NCBI RefSeq assembly: GCF_014652875.1 | Contig: NZ_BMZQ01000001.1 | Location: 310,001-374,000 of the forward strand | Length of the DNA: 64,000 nucleotides | Origin: Tianweitania populi | GTDB taxonomy: Bacteria > Pseudomonadota > Alphaproteobacteria > Rhizobiales > Rhizobiaceae | Direction of reading: 5' to 3' | Shown here: positions 12,093 through 21,693 of the stretch, one piece after another | Layout of the letters: each line of letters opens with the position of its first letter | Position numbering within the stretch: position 1 is the stretch's first letter | Program-made: the position numbers and the translations under genes | Notes under the pieces: model-generated | Databases searched by the model: none | The model's input: only the letters and a program-made list of their open reading frames with translations | What the model was told of the DNA's origin: nothing

Positions 12093-14048
12093 ATGACGCT
12101 TGGCGCAATCCCAGACGAGCATGGAACACGCTTCGCTGTTTGGTCCGGCGCGGCGGAGCGGATCTGGGTTTCGCTCTTCGATGAAAGCGGCGACCATGAA
12201 GTCGCGCGGCATGAGTTGTCGCGCGGAGATGATGGTGTGTTCGCGCTGCATGTAGCCGGCATCGGTGAAGGCGCGCGCTACGGCTTCCGCGCAGATGGCC
12301 CGTATGATCCCACTGCCGGCTTGTGGTTCGACCCGGCCAAGCTCCTGAACGATCCTTATGCCCTGACGATCGACCGCCCCTACCACTACGATCCGCGTCT
12401 GGGCGCTCGGCGTGACGAGGGTATCGACACCGCAAGTCTGATGCCGAAGAGCATCGTCATCAAGCTTCCGCCTGAACTCGATCAACAAGCTCCGATCTTC
12501 AAACCGGGCGGCTTGATCTACGAGCTGAACGTGCGTGGCTTCACCATGCAACATCCACCCGTGCCGGAGCACAAGCGCGGCACGATCGCCGCCCTCGCTG
12601 AACCCGTCATCATTGAGCATCTCCAGAAACTCGGCGTTTCCGCGGTCGAGCTCATGCCGGTTCATGCCTGGATCGACGAACGGCATCTGCCGCCGCTGGG
12701 GCTAAGCAATGCCTGGGGCTACAATCCCGTTTCCTATTTCGCGCTCGATCCGCGTCTCGCGCCGGGTGGATTGACTGAACTACACGAAACGGTAGCGGCG
12801 CTGCGCGAGGCCGGAATCGGCACCATCCTCGATGTCGTCTTCAACCATACCGGCGAAAGCGACGAGCAGGGGCCGACGCTGTCGCTGCGCGGGCTTGATG
12901 CGCAAACCTACTTCCGGCATCGCGCGGATGGGCGGCTGGTGAATGACACTGGCACAGGCAATACGCTGGCCTGCGACCATCCGGTCGTCCAACGGCTTGT
13001 GCTGGAGTCGCTGCGCCATTTCGTTCTCTATGCCGGCGTCGATGGCTACCGCTTCGACCTCGCGCCGATCCTCGGACGCGATGCGCAGGGCTTTTCCCCG
13101 CAAGCCGAACTGCTTCAGGCTATGCGGCAAGACCCCGTTCTGGCTGATCGGGTTCTGATCGCCGAACCCTGGGACATCGGCCCGAACGGCTACCAGCTCG
13201 GCAACTTCCCCACAACGTTCCTGGAGTGGAACGACCGCTATCGCGATGATATCCGGCGCTTCTGGCGCGGCGACGGCAGCCTGGCCGCCCTGGCGACGCG
13301 CCTGTCCGGTTCTTCGGACATCTTTGGGCGCGGCGACGCGAACGAGACACGAAGCGTCAACTTTATCGCCGCCCATGATGGCATGACGCTCGCCGACCTC
13401 ACCGCCTACGCCCACAAGCACAACGCCGCCAATGGCGAAGACAATCGCGACGGGCACGACGACAATCTGTCATGGAACCACGATGTCGAAGGTCCGAGCG
13501 ACGATCCCGCAATCCAGGACGCCCGCAGCCGTGACATCAAGGCCATGCTCGGCACCCTTTTCGCCTCAACCGGCACGATCATGCTGACCGCCGGCGACGA
13601 GTTGGGCCGCACCCAGCGCGGCAACAACAACGCCTATGCCCAGGACAACGAGATCAGCTGGCTCGACTGGAAACACGCTGACGCCGAACTGCTTGCGCAC
13701 GCGCAAACCTTCTCACGCTTCCGCCGCTCTTTTCTCGACATCAATGCCGCGTCGTTCCTGCGCGACGCCGATGTCAGTTGGCAGCGCCCCGATGGCCAAG
13801 CCTTCACCGAAGGTGATTGGCACGACGGCCAGAACCGCCAGCTCGCTTTGATCCGTAAGACTGACGCCGCACGAATCGCCATCCTGATCAACGGCGCCGA
13901 CCAACCCTGCACCTTTGCCCTACCTCACCATGGGGACTTGCTCTGGATAGCTTTCGACGGCGTGGAAGCCGAGGAAGGCCGAATGGCCTGTCCCTCCCGC
14001 AGCGTCGTTCTCGCTGCCGAGAGGCCGGTCGCCAACGCGCTTTACTGA
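12093..14048 (+). CDS. glgX: Glycogen debranching enzyme GlgX
   Basis: This GH13 isoamylase-type enzyme hydrolyses alpha-1,6 branch points left after phosphorylase trimming. It is 651 residues: an N-terminal CBM48-like domain (about 1-110), then the catalytic barrel. The four GH13 regions are visible: [18 protein letters not shown] with the nucleophile Asp, LIAEPWDIG with the acid Glu, and [10 protein letters not shown]. It is the last gene of the glg run, 19 bases after pgm without an obvious ribosome site. Its last seven bases overlap the 3' end of the convergent tadG-like gene. A debranching enzyme in a cluster without a branching enzyme is notable. Confidence 0.93.
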   Translation: MTLGAIPDEHGTRFAVWSGAAERIWVSLFDESGDHEVARHELSRGDDGVFALHVAGIGEGARYGFRADGPYDPTAGLWFDPAKLLNDPYALTIDRPYHYDPRLGARRDEGIDTASLMPKSIVIKLPPELDQQAPIFKPGGLIYELNVRGFTMQHPPVPEHKRGTIAALAEPVIIEHLQKLGVSAVELMPVHAWIDERHLPPLGLSNAWGYNPVSYFALDPRLAPGGLTELHETVAALREAGIGTILDVVFNHTGESDEQGPTLSLRGLDAQTYFRHRADGRLVNDTGTGNTLACDHPVVQRLVLESLRHFVLYAGVDGYRFDLAPILGRDAQGFSPQAELLQAMRQDPVLADRVLIAEPWDIGPNGYQLGNFPTTFLEWNDRYRDDIRRFWRGDGSLAALATRLSGSSDIFGRGDANETRSVNFIAAHDGMTLADLTAYAHKHNAANGEDNRDGHDDNLSWNHDVEGPSDDPAIQDARSRDIKAMLGTLFASTGTIMLTAGDELGRTQRGNNNAYAQDNEISWLDWKHADAELLAHAQTFSRFRRSFLDINAASFLRDADVSWQRPDGQAFTEGDWHDGQNRQLALIRKTDAARIAILINGADQPCTFALPHHGDLLWIAFDGVEAEEGRMACPSRSVVLAAERPVANALY

Positions 14049-15817
14049 ACCAGCACGGGCTGGCTGCAGTTCACGCCGTTGACCCACACATCGACCGAAC
14101 CGAGTTTTACCCCGAGCGCAGTGAGGATGGTGTTGAGCAGGGTGTCGAGGGGGATGACGGCGTCCGAAAGGATCGGCTTAACAAGCGCACCGACATCAAC
14201 CCCCACCTTGAGCGGCTTGAGTTCAACGTTCAAAGCGAGATTCTTGAGCAGGCTTGCGGTCAACGTCTGCGAGTAGTTCTCGACCGATGCCGTCTTGATC
14301 GTATGGCTTTGTATCGCCAGCGCATTGAACGTCAGCGGCGTGTCGCGAACATTGCTGATCGCTGCGTTGACACCCGAACCGTTTCCTGCGGTCACCTTCA
14401 AGCTGAGAAGATCGCCCAGAAGACTGGTAGCGCTGACATTGATGAGCGTTGCATCGTTCAAAGTTGGCAGGCGAGTGAAGTCTTTGATCTGTGTGGGCGT
14501 TCGGATATCGGCAATATACACCTGTGCGATCGCCGGGCGCGCAGCGATCGAAACCGACGCGGTCGATGCATCATTGCTGCGGCAGGAAACGGCCGTCAGC
14601 TCACCACGGGCACTGCCGACATCGAGCAGCAACGGTACGGATATTTCCGCCTTTGGCAGCGGCAAGATGGAGATGTCTGGAAGAAGGCCCACAGTGGCAA
14701 CCAACCGAACGCGTGTCTGCGCGGTGTAAACAACCGTGCCAAGCCTGCCCATGGTAAGATAGGCCGAGTTCTGCGGCGGCTCGCCGATGGCAATGTCCGC
14801 CGTCACCTTCGTCAACCCGGGGATGTTCAGGCCGGTGTTCACCGCCACCTGGTTCTTCCCGTTGCCGAGCGCGGCCGCAGCATTGATGAGGTCCAGAAGA
14901 GCAAGCTTCGGCGACCTGTAAGCAGTAGGATGCACCGGCTGCGTCCCCACCTTGTTTGCAGCCGCCTTGTCGAGGCTGATCAGCTTATTGAGCGCCAGCG
15001 CAGGCGGTTTCGATGGCAGCGCCGTGGTAATTGCTGACAGGGCTGTCTTGGCGTTGGCACTGATCCCCGAAACCTTTGACGCTGCTTTCAGAATAGTCCC
15101 AACCGAAGCCGAACTGTCGAGAACCTGCTGATACGTGCCGGCCGTCAGCTTGAGCTCACTGGCCAGCGCATCCATGAAGGCGAAGGCATCGATCTCGGTG
15201 TTCAGCAGCGCTCGGTAATCATTGAAGCTGAGTTTCAAGCTGGTTCCAAGCAGTCCGCCCAAGACGCTGTTAATGATTGGGCTGGCGCTCGTATCCACAT
15301 CCGCCAGCCGCGAGCCTACCGAGAAACTCGCTTCCGGCGCTATCAGCGCGATCGCCGTGGTGCCTATCACGGCGTCGGACAGAACCGGCGTCGGAAAGTA
15401 GGTCTCGCCCTTTCTGTGCGCGGTGACCCTAACCGCGTTTGGCGGCGTTGCTCCTGCCGTGAAACGCTCTGCCAACGGTTTGGCCGCGTCGAGCACGTAG
15501 CGGCCGGGCTCCACTTTCACCGTGTCGGTCGGGCCGACTGCCGCGCCGGATGACGCCTTGGCGTCGATCAGGCTCATGCCCGACAGTCCGTTATCGCCAA
15601 ACGTCATGAGGCTGGCGTCTTCGGCCTTCGTCAGATGAGCCGCCGCCGTCATGGCGGCAAGATCGGTGATGGCCTGCTGGTTGCGCTTTTGCAGAAAAAG
15701 AGCGCCGGCGTTTAAGGTGAGACCCGCGCCCAAGAGCAGCACGGGAAAGGTGATCGCCGTCAACGTGGAGAAGTTGCCGTTCCGATTACGCCAGAAAGCG
15801 CCAAGCCGCGCCAGCAT
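14042..15817 (-). CDS. TadG-like pilus/secretion-associated membrane protein
   Basis: This 591-residue protein has an N-terminal Flp-pilus TadE/TadG-like segment: basic WRNRNGNFS, a hydrophobic stretch of about 20 residues, then NAGALFLQKRNQQAITDLAA, the pattern of the Tad-like N terminus. The rest is an Ala/Thr/Leu-rich extracytoplasmic region, anchored by one membrane helix, with three scattered Cys near the C-terminal half and terminus. It follows the TadE-like gene by three bases. TadG proteins usually belong to tad loci with CpaB-F, ATPases and pilin, none of which is nearby. Its role here is therefore uncertain. The stop lies inside the 3' end of glgX. Confidence 0.75.
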   Translation of the reverse strand: MLARLGAFWRNRNGNFSTLTAITFPVLLLGAGLTLNAGALFLQKRNQQAITDLAAMTAAAHLTKAEDASLMTFGDNGLSGMSLIDAKASSGAAVGPTDTVKVEPGRYVLDAAKPLAERFTAGATPPNAVRVTAHRKGETYFPTPVLSDAVIGTTAIALIAPEASFSVGSRLADVDTSASPIINSVLGGLLGTSLKLSFNDYRALLNTEIDAFAFMDALASELKLTAGTYQQVLDSSASVGTILKAASKVSGISANAKTALSAITTALPSKPPALALNKLISLDKAAANKVGTQPVHPTAYRSPKLALLDLINAAAALGNGKNQVAVNTGLNIPGLTKVTADIAIGEPPQNSAYLTMGRLGTVVYTAQTRVRLVATVGLLPDISILPLPKAEISVPLLLDVGSARGELTAVSCRSNDASTASVSIAARPAIAQVYIADIRTPTQIKDFTRLPTLNDATLINVSATSLLGDLLSLKVTAGNGSGVNAAISNVRDTPLTFNALAIQSHTIKTASVENYSQTLTASLLKNLALNVELKPLKVGVDVGALVKPILSDAVIPLDTLLNTILTALGVKLGSVDVWVNGVNCSQPVLVQ

Positions 15818-15820
15818 CGC

Positions 15821-16261
15821 TCACAGCCCTCCGATCCGCACCACCGACTGCCGGATGATGGCGGTTTGCGGCAAAGGCAGGTTGGTGGCCAGCTGCCAAA
15901 TCGGCAACTCGCCCGCATCATAGGTCAGCGTCACGACGAAATACTCGCTGCCCGCAGCGGGCTGACTGACCACGACGGTCAGCTTTTCGGGTTTGACGAA
16001 GGCGTAGCCCTGCGAATGACCCGACACGAAGTCGGTGACGAGCTTCTGGCGCTCGGCATCATCCATGCCCGCCACCGCGATCCTCGCTGCGTCGGCAGCA
16101 ATCTGCTGCACGGAATGAGCGGCCGCAATATAGATGCCGTAGGCGATCAGCCCCATCAAGAGCATGATGTAGAGCGGCGACAGCAAGGCAAACTCAACCG
16201 CTGCCGTTCCCTTGTTACAGGCGAACAAACGCGAAGACAGGCTCATCCACTTTGCTTGCAT
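15821..16261 (-). CDS. TadE-like pilus assembly protein
   Basis: This 146-residue protein has a TadE-like N terminus: a cytoplasmic basic segment, GTAAVEFALLSPLYIMLLMG (Glu in the motif and then a transmembrane helix), and a short extracytoplasmic domain. The AVEFALL motif is the TadE hallmark and resembles a pseudopilin processing region. I took ATG at 16261. A TTG at 16267 and an ATG at 16246 are alternatives, and none has a strong ribosome site. It is transcribed with the TadG-like gene. TadE/TadG are minor pseudopilins in complete tad systems; here the pair stands alone. Confidence 0.8.
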   Translation of the reverse strand: MQAKWMSLSSRLFACNKGTAAVEFALLSPLYIMLLMGLIAYGIYIAAAHSVQQIAADAARIAVAGMDDAERQKLVTDFVSGHSQGYAFVKPEKLTVVVSQPAAGSEYFVVTLTYDAGELPIWQLATNLPLPQTAIIRQSVVRIGGL

Positions 16262-16480
16262 TCTCAATGCATCCGCCGATTAAAGCTTAGATCATGCAAC
16301 CACTAGATGCTGCCTGAAATTAAGTACTCGATAACAACTCGCAGAGGTTGCAGCGCTGCTGACAGGTGCCGACGGCCGTCACGATGTGCTGGGCGCCGAT
16401 CTCGTCTGGAAACTTTTGCAAATTGCCATGAGCCCGCTTGCGATCAGCGAAGCGCAAAGTTATAAGCCCGCCACTGGTCA

Positions 16481-16557
16481 CGGAGTGTAGCGCAGCCTGG
16501 TAGCGCACCTCGTTCGGGACGAGGGGGTCGGAGGTTCGAATCCTCTCACTCCGACCA
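16481..16557 (+). tRNA. tRNA-Pro, anticodon CGG
   Basis: This is a complete 77-base cloverleaf including an encoded CCA. The acceptor arm CGGAGTG pairs with CACTCCG, followed by discriminator A and CCA. The anticodon stem CCTCG/CGAGG closes the loop TTCGGGA, with CGG at 16515-16517. The T arm carries GGTTCGAATCC. It is flanked by non-coding sequence. Confidence 0.97.
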
Positions 16558-16730
16558 GTCGAAACAATGGTTTAGCGGTCCCGAAACGCTCAGCTCACTG
16601 ATCTCCCCACAGCCTGGCCGCCATCCGCTGTTGTCTTTGTGCAACGGCATTCACCCGCCTAAGCCCGCGTCGGGAACCGCCAGGGTTGCATTCCGTTAAT
16701 CAGCCACTCAACCAAGTGAATGATTATCCC

Positions 16731-16856
16731 ATGCGCCTTATGATGATCTGGGGGGCCTTGTTCGCCTCCATCGTCCTTGTCTTCCTCGCTGGTGGACGGA
16801 CGTCCGTGTTCAACGAAACCGGGATTGTAGCGTCCGCCGACGCCGCGACCGAATAG
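16731..16856 (+). CDS. Possible small exported or membrane protein (41 aa)
   Basis: A short frame encodes a basic Met-Arg start, a hydrophobic run (IWGALFASIVLVFLAGG) and a polar tail ending ASADAATE. It could be a single-span membrane peptide. No strong ribosome site is seen and the sequence is not one I recognise. The stretch 16558-16995 otherwise contains no gene that I can support, so this frame is listed with low confidence. Confidence 0.3.
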   Translation: MRLMMIWGALFASIVLVFLAGGRTSVFNETGIVASADAATE

Positions 16857-16995
16857 ACCAAAACACAGTTAGCCGGGGACGAGGTCTTGCCCTCCTTTCG
16901 TTTTTCTGGCGGGAATACGTGACGAGGGCGGATCGAATCGCTTTGCCCTGAGGATACGCCGGGCCGTTTGGTCGGCCTCGACGGAGACACGGGCA

Positions 16996-17106
16996 ATGAG
17001 CGACTACGACAGGCACCGCGATGGTCCGCCTAATCTGCTGGGCTGGTTACTTGCCTTCGTTCTGCTGGGACTGATCGTCGTCGTCCTGCTGGGCTACTTC
17101 CTTTAA
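16996..17106 (+). CDS. Small single-span membrane protein (36 aa)
   Basis: The frame starts with a charged head (MSDYDRHRDGPPN) followed by a hydrophobic helix LLGWLLAFVLLGLIVVVLLG and a short tail YFL. A GGAG about 9-10 bases upstream could serve translation. The head-plus-helix layout is typical of genuine small membrane proteins. No homologue is recognised by eye. It lies between tRNA-Pro and the L,D-transpeptidase, on the same strand as both. Confidence 0.5.
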   Translation: MSDYDRHRDGPPNLLGWLLAFVLLGLIVVVLLGYFL

Positions 17107-17186
17107 CCTCTGATAGCATCTTGAAATTTAAGCGTTTTCAATGGAGCCATTGTCACGCTTGATCGTTGAAGCCCAAAGTCATTTAG

Positions 17187-18482
17187 ATGATGGTGGGCAC
17201 GGTGATTTCCAAAACAACGCTGAAACTGGCAACGATCCTCGCGATCATGCCGCTGGCTGCTTCCTTCGCCTATGGGGCGCCGATCGAGCCTGACGCAATC
17301 GCCAATGCGACTTTCGACAGCTGGCAGAAAAGCAAGAGCGGCAAGGGCGACAGCAAGAACGGCGGCGAAGAGGCTGTTCTGGAAATCGATCAGCAGTCCG
17401 GCGAAGTGGAAGCTGCCAAGCCTGAGGCGCCGAAGCCCGACGCTGCGAAGGTCGCGGTGCCGGGACAACCGGATGCCGTCGTAGAAACGCCAGAACAGTC
17501 CACCGACGTCCCCGATGAAGCGGCCGCCCAGGTTTCCGCTAACCCGGAAGCGGAAAAAGAGCTGAAGGCCGCCGAGGAAAAGGCTGCTGAAGAAAAGAAG
17601 AGCGAGGAGGGCGGCGACAAGAAGCAGGCCGAGGCCGATCCTTTTCTGATCCGCGTGCAGGTTCTGCTCGACCGCGCTTACACCTCGCCTGGCGAGATCG
17701 ATGGCATGTTCGGCGACAACACGAGAAAGGCCCTAGCTGCCTACCGGGCGATGAAGGGTCTGCCAGCCAAGGGTGAGCTCGACGAGAAGCTTTGGGACAG
17801 CCTCGCACAGGATACGGCGAGCCCGATTCAGTCCTATGAGTTGACTGCCGAGGACATCAAGGGTCCTTACTTCCCGGACTTGGCAGAGGATTATGCCGAA
17901 CTCGCTAAGCTCGAGCAGATCGGCTACCGCAATGTCACCGAAATGCTTGCGGAGCGCTTCCATATGGATGAGGGCCTGCTGAAGGCGCTCAATCCGGATG
18001 CCGACTTCGAGAAAGCCGGCACCAAGATTACCGTCGTGGCTCCGGGCGGTGCGCCGGACGCTGAAGTTACCCGCATCCTCGTCGACAAGAAGAAGGGTGA
18101 GTTGCGCGCTTATGTTGGCGACGCCAAGGAGCCGGCCTTCGTGGCGCCCGCATCTATCGGCTCGGAAGACACGCCGTCCCCGTCCGGCAAGGTTGAAGTC
18201 GTCGCCGTGGTGAAGGACCCGACCTACACCTACAATCCGGAAATCAACTTCCAGCAGGGCGAGAACAAGGAAAAGATGGAGCTTCCGGCTGGCCCGAATG
18301 GCCCGGTCGGCAATGTCTGGATCGACCTGTCCAAGCCTACCTATGGCATTCACGGCACCCCTTGGCCTAACCTCGTCAACAAGAGCGGCAGCCATGGCTG
18401 CGTGCGGTTGACGAACTGGGATGTCGGCCGCCTGGCCGAGCTGGTGAAGGCGAAGAAGACCAAGGTCGAGTTCGTCGACTAA
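17187..18482 (+). CDS. L,D-transpeptidase with peptidoglycan-binding domain
   Basis: This exported enzyme probably makes 3-3 peptidoglycan cross-links or attaches proteins to the wall. It is 431 residues. The order is a signal peptide to about residue 30 (ending FAYGA), a long Ala/Glu/Lys-rich low-complexity linker (about 45-150), a PG_binding_1 domain (about 152-205, with the GEIDGMFGDNTRKALAAYR repeat) and a C-terminal YkuD domain. The catalytic motif is complete: HGTP upstream and SHGCVRL with the nucleophilic Cys near the C terminus. Starts at 17187, 17190 or a GTG at 17202 are all possible, none with a clear ribosome site. It is one of three YkuD proteins in the window and the only one with a PG-binding domain. 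Confidence 0.9.
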   Translation: MMVGTVISKTTLKLATILAIMPLAASFAYGAPIEPDAIANATFDSWQKSKSGKGDSKNGGEEAVLEIDQQSGEVEAAKPEAPKPDAAKVAVPGQPDAVVETPEQSTDVPDEAAAQVSANPEAEKELKAAEEKAAEEKKSEEGGDKKQAEADPFLIRVQVLLDRAYTSPGEIDGMFGDNTRKALAAYRAMKGLPAKGELDEKLWDSLAQDTASPIQSYELTAEDIKGPYFPDLAEDYAELAKLEQIGYRNVTEMLAERFHMDEGLLKALNPDADFEKAGTKITVVAPGGAPDAEVTRILVDKKKGELRAYVGDAKEPAFVAPASIGSEDTPSPSGKVEVVAVVKDPTYTYNPEINFQQGENKEKMELPAGPNGPVGNVWIDLSKPTYGIHGTPWPNLVNKSGSHGCVRLTNWDVGRLAELVKAKKTKVEFVD

Positions 18483-18563
18483 ACGCGACCAGCACCGCTT
18501 TCACTGTTGTACTCCTGACGGGCTGAGGCATACTCGGCCCGTCAGTCTTTGGGAGGAACGACA

Positions 18564-18758
18564 ATGACGACGAGCCCAGAACTTCTTTCCGCCATCAACC
18601 AATATGTCGACGACGCCGCAGCCCATGGCGAAGTGATGATCCCGGTTAAGCAGATCGCTTCCGAACTTGCCGGCCGGTTCGACGAAAAGCCGTTGGACAA
18701 GATCGAGGAGAAAGTCCGCGATCGCGTTCGCGCGAAGGATCTTTATCCCACAGACTGA
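18564..18758 (+). CDS. Small conserved-looking hypothetical protein (64 aa)
   Basis: This acidic, soluble 64-residue protein is preceded by a strong GGGAGGAACG ribosome site. It is predicted to be helical and has no signal or membrane segment. Motif-like pieces are INQYVDDAAAHGEVMIPVKQIASEL and KIEEKVRDRVRAKDLYP. It lies about 80 bases after the L,D-transpeptidase on the same strand and ends 155 bases before cysP. I do not recognise its family. Confidence 0.6.
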   Translation: MTTSPELLSAINQYVDDAAAHGEVMIPVKQIASELAGRFDEKPLDKIEEKVRDRVRAKDLYPTD

Positions 18759-18912
18759 TTGGACATGGTGAAGGTCTAGGAACAAAGTTTCCTTCAACGA
18801 CATCTTTTTAGATAGATGTTCCCGATGGGAGGGGGGTGCCGTGGCGGCTTGCCTCCTCTTGCACGGTTGTGTCGGCTAGGTTGAAGCCCATCTTAGCTTC
18901 AGGACCTACCAC

Positions 18913-19896
18913 ATGCGTCTTCTCCTTCTCGGCGCCGCTCTTGCCGCTCTCATCTCCGGGCCGGCTTCCGCGCAGTCGCCGGACAAAATCCTCAATGCTT
19001 CCTACGACATCTCGCGCGAGCTTTTTGCCAAAATCAACGAGGCCTATATCGCGAAGAACCCTGGCAAGACTGTTGATCAGTCGCATGCCGGCTCGTCCAA
19101 GCAGGCGCGCGCGATCCTGGAAGGGCTCGACGCCGACGTGGTGACCTTCAATCAGGTCACGGATATCGACGCGCTGGTCAAGGGCGGCGCGGTGTCAGAC
19201 GATTGGCAGAGCGAATTCGCCAACAACGCGTCGCCCTATTACTCGCTCCCCGCCTTCCTGGTGCGCGCTGGGAACCCGAAGGGCATCAAGAACTGGGACG
19301 ATCTGGTTCGCGACGACGTGAAGGTCGTGTTCCCGAACCCGAAGACCTCCGGCAACGCCCGCTACACCTATCTCGCCGCGACCGCCTACGCGAAAGAGAA
19401 ATTCAACAATGACGAGGAGCAGGTCAAAGCCTTCGTCAAGAAGCTGTTCGACAATGTGCCGGTGTTCGACACGGGCGGCCGCGCAGCCACCACCACTTTC
19501 GTGGAGCGCAACATCGGCGACGTGCTGATCACCTTCGAGGCGGAAACCCGCGGCATCGCCAAGGAGTTCGGCGAAGACAAGTTCGACATTGTCGTGCCGG
19601 AAGTGAGCGTTCTCGCGGAATTTCCGGTCGCGATCGTTGATCGCGTCGTCGACAAACGCGGCTCACGGGATTTCGCAAAGTCCTATCTCGACTTCCTGTA
19701 CTCGCCGGAAGGGCAGAAGATCATCGCCGAGAACGGCAACCGCGTGAACGACGAAGCCGTCTCGGCAGAGTTCAAGGACCAGTTCCCCCAGGTCCGTCTC
19801 GTGAAGGTAGAGGACGTGTTCGGCGGCTGGGAAAAAGTCCAGAAGGAGCACTTCGCATCCGGTGCGCTGCTGGACGAGATCTACGGCGACCGTTGA
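18913..19896 (+). CDS. cysP: Sulfate ABC transporter substrate-binding protein
   Basis: This periplasmic receptor binds sulfate (or thiosulfate) for the CysTWA importer. It is 327 residues with a signal peptide cleaved near ASAQS (residues 19-22). The sulfate-binding-protein signature NASYDISRELFAKIN is at the mature N terminus. QSHAGSSKQARAI and NPKTSGNARYTYLAA are the oxyanion-binding loops. It heads the operon cysP-cysT-cysW-cysA and has its own upstream spacer (18759-18912) with a weak 6-base stem-loop. CysQ at the window start belongs to the same sulfur assimilation pathway. CysP versus Sbp cannot be settled by eye. Confidence 0.93.
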   Translation: MRLLLLGAALAALISGPASAQSPDKILNASYDISRELFAKINEAYIAKNPGKTVDQSHAGSSKQARAILEGLDADVVTFNQVTDIDALVKGGAVSDDWQSEFANNASPYYSLPAFLVRAGNPKGIKNWDDLVRDDVKVVFPNPKTSGNARYTYLAATAYAKEKFNNDEEQVKAFVKKLFDNVPVFDTGGRAATTTFVERNIGDVLITFEAETRGIAKEFGEDKFDIVVPEVSVLAEFPVAIVDRVVDKRGSRDFAKSYLDFLYSPEGQKIIAENGNRVNDEAVSAEFKDQFPQVRLVKVEDVFGGWEKVQKEHFASGALLDEIYGDR

Positions 19897-19973
19897 CCTC
19901 GGATAGGCTTTAAGCTTGATGGCCGACGTGCTGGGCGCGCCGGCCATTGGTCTATTGCAAGGGGGAGCGCATC

Positions 19974-20795
19974 TTGAAACGCCGGGTCCTGCCGGGTCTG
20001 CCTTTGGCGCTCGGGATCACGATTTTCTATGTTGCGCTCATTGTGGCGCTGCCGCTCGGCGCGCTGATCTTCAAGGCAGCCTCGCTTGGCCTTGACGATT
20101 ACTGGCGCATCATCTCCTCCAATCGCGCATTGGCGAGCTACCGCGTGACCGCCGGCTCGGCAGCCGTCGCTACCGTTTTCAACCTCGTCTTCGGCATGGC
20201 GCTGGCCTGGGTTTTGGTGCGCTACAACTTTCCCGGCAAGCGGCTGGTGGATGCGATCGTCGATCTGCCTTTCGCGCTGCCGACAGCGGTGGCCGGCATA
20301 GCGCTGACCACCCTGTTCGCGGCTAATGGGTGGTTCGGTGCGCCGCTGGCGGCCATCGGCATCCCCGTGGCCTACACGCCGCTCGGCATCATGGTGGCGA
20401 TGGCCTTTACCAGCCTTCCTTTCGTGGTCCGCACCGTGCAGCCTGTTTTGGAAGACCTTGATCCCGCACTTGAAGAAGCCGCGCAGTCGCTCGGCGGATC
20501 GGACTGGACGATCTTCCGCAAGGTCATCCTGCCGCTGCTCACACCAGCCCTTCTGGCCGGCGTGTCGCTCTCCTTCGCCCGCAGCTTGGGCGAGTTCGGC
20601 GCTATCATCTTCATTGCCGGCAACCAGCCGATGCAGACCGAGATCACGGCGCTGCTCGCCTTCATCCGGCTGGAAGAATACGACTATCAGGCCGCCGCTG
20701 CGATCGCTTCCGTGCTGCTGATTACCGCCTTCGTTATGCTGGCCGTAACCAACCTCCTGCAAGCGCGCGCTCTGCGCTACACCCAAAGGTCCTGA
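19974..20795 (+). CDS. cysT: Sulfate ABC transporter permease CysT (CysU)
   Basis: This inner-membrane permease subunit has 273 residues from the proposed start and about six to seven transmembrane segments. The cytoplasmic EAA loop, EEAAQSLGGSDWTIFRKVILP, is the site that contacts CysA. I place the start at TTG 19974 because GGGGGAG ends six bases before it; no ATG is suitably placed. A TTG at 19947 lies upstream of that ribosome site. One base separates its stop from the cysW ATG. The family motif FNLVFGMALAWVLVRY is visible. Confidence 0.92.
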   Translation: MKRRVLPGLPLALGITIFYVALIVALPLGALIFKAASLGLDDYWRIISSNRALASYRVTAGSAAVATVFNLVFGMALAWVLVRYNFPGKRLVDAIVDLPFALPTAVAGIALTTLFAANGWFGAPLAAIGIPVAYTPLGIMVAMAFTSLPFVVRTVQPVLEDLDPALEEAAQSLGGSDWTIFRKVILPLLTPALLAGVSLSFARSLGEFGAIIFIAGNQPMQTEITALLAFIRLEEYDYQAAAAIASVLLITAFVMLAVTNLLQARALRYTQRS

Positions 20796-20796
20796 G

Positions 20797-21693
20797 ATGA
20801 GCGCTGCTGTGACAGGAAAGAAGCCGCCGCGCGTAGGCGACAGCCCGGCCGTTCGCCGCACGCTGATTACGCTCGTTCTCTTGGTCGGCGCCGTACTGGT
20901 ATTGGCACCGCTGATCGTCATCTTCGTGCAGGCCTTTTCGCTCGGGCTTTCCGCCTTTGCCGCTGCGATCGGTCAACCCGATACGCTGCACGCCATCTTC
21001 CTGACGGTTGTGACGGCGCTCATTGCCGTCCCGATCAACACCGCCTTCGGCGTGGCGGCTGCCTGGGCCGTCACCAAGTTCGACTTTCCGGGCCGGCGGC
21101 TGCTGATCGTCATCATCGAGATCCCGTTCTCGATCTCCCCGATCGTCGCCGGCGTCGCCTATCTCTTCGTCTACGGTCTGCAGGGCCTGTTCGGGCCCGC
21201 CCTGCAAGCCGCCGACATCAAGATCCTCTTCGCGCTACCCGGCATCGTGCTGGCGTCGTTGTTCGTCACCGCACCTTTCGTGGCGCGCGAACTCATCCCG
21301 CTGATGCAGGCGCAAGGCCGAGATCTCGAAGAAGCCGCGACCTCGCTCGGCGCATCCGGCTGGCGCACCTTCTGGTCGGTCACCCTGCCGAATGTCCGCT
21401 GGGCGCTGCTTTATGGCGTCGTGCTCTGCAATGCCCGCGTCATGGGCGAGTTCGGTGCAGTGTCGGTCGTGTCCGGCAACATCCGCGGCCAGACCAACAC
21501 GCTGCCGCTCCATATCGAGCTGCTTTATCACGACTACCAGACCGCCGGCGCCTTCGCGGCCGCCTCGATCCTGACCGTGCTGGCCGTTGTCACCATCATC
21601 GCCAAGGTCGCACTTGAGCGTCGAGGTGCCGGGCGGCGCAGCCGAGTCAGCCTTGCCGCGCCGAATGTCATTGCGGAGGGAGAGAAACCATGA
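20797..21693 (+). CDS. cysW: Sulfate ABC transporter permease CysW
   Basis: This is the second permease subunit, 298 residues, pairing with CysT. The EAA loop is LEEAATSLGASGWRTFWSVTLP. The motif FGVAAAWAVTKFDFPGRRLL and the periplasmic-side PFSISPIVAGVAYLF are typical of CysW. The N-terminal 25 residues are polar and basic. It starts one base after cysT and overlaps cysA by four bases (ATGA). Confidence 0.94.
   Translation: MSAAVTGKKPPRVGDSPAVRRTLITLVLLVGAVLVLAPLIVIFVQAFSLGLSAFAAAIGQPDTLHAIFLTVVTALIAVPINTAFGVAAAWAVTKFDFPGRRLLIVIIEIPFSISPIVAGVAYLFVYGLQGLFGPALQAADIKILFALPGIVLASLFVTAPFVARELIPLMQAQGRDLEEAATSLGASGWRTFWSVTLPNVRWALLYGVVLCNARVMGEFGAVSVVSGNIRGQTNTLPLHIELLYHDYQTAGAFAAASILTVLAVVTIIAKVALERRGAGRRSRVSLAAPNVIAEGEKP

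Noticed and set aside
18800-18819. Small stem-loop before cysP as a sulfur riboswitch
   Set aside because: The stem has only six pairs, and no conserved riboswitch core (for example SAM-II-like) could be recognised.
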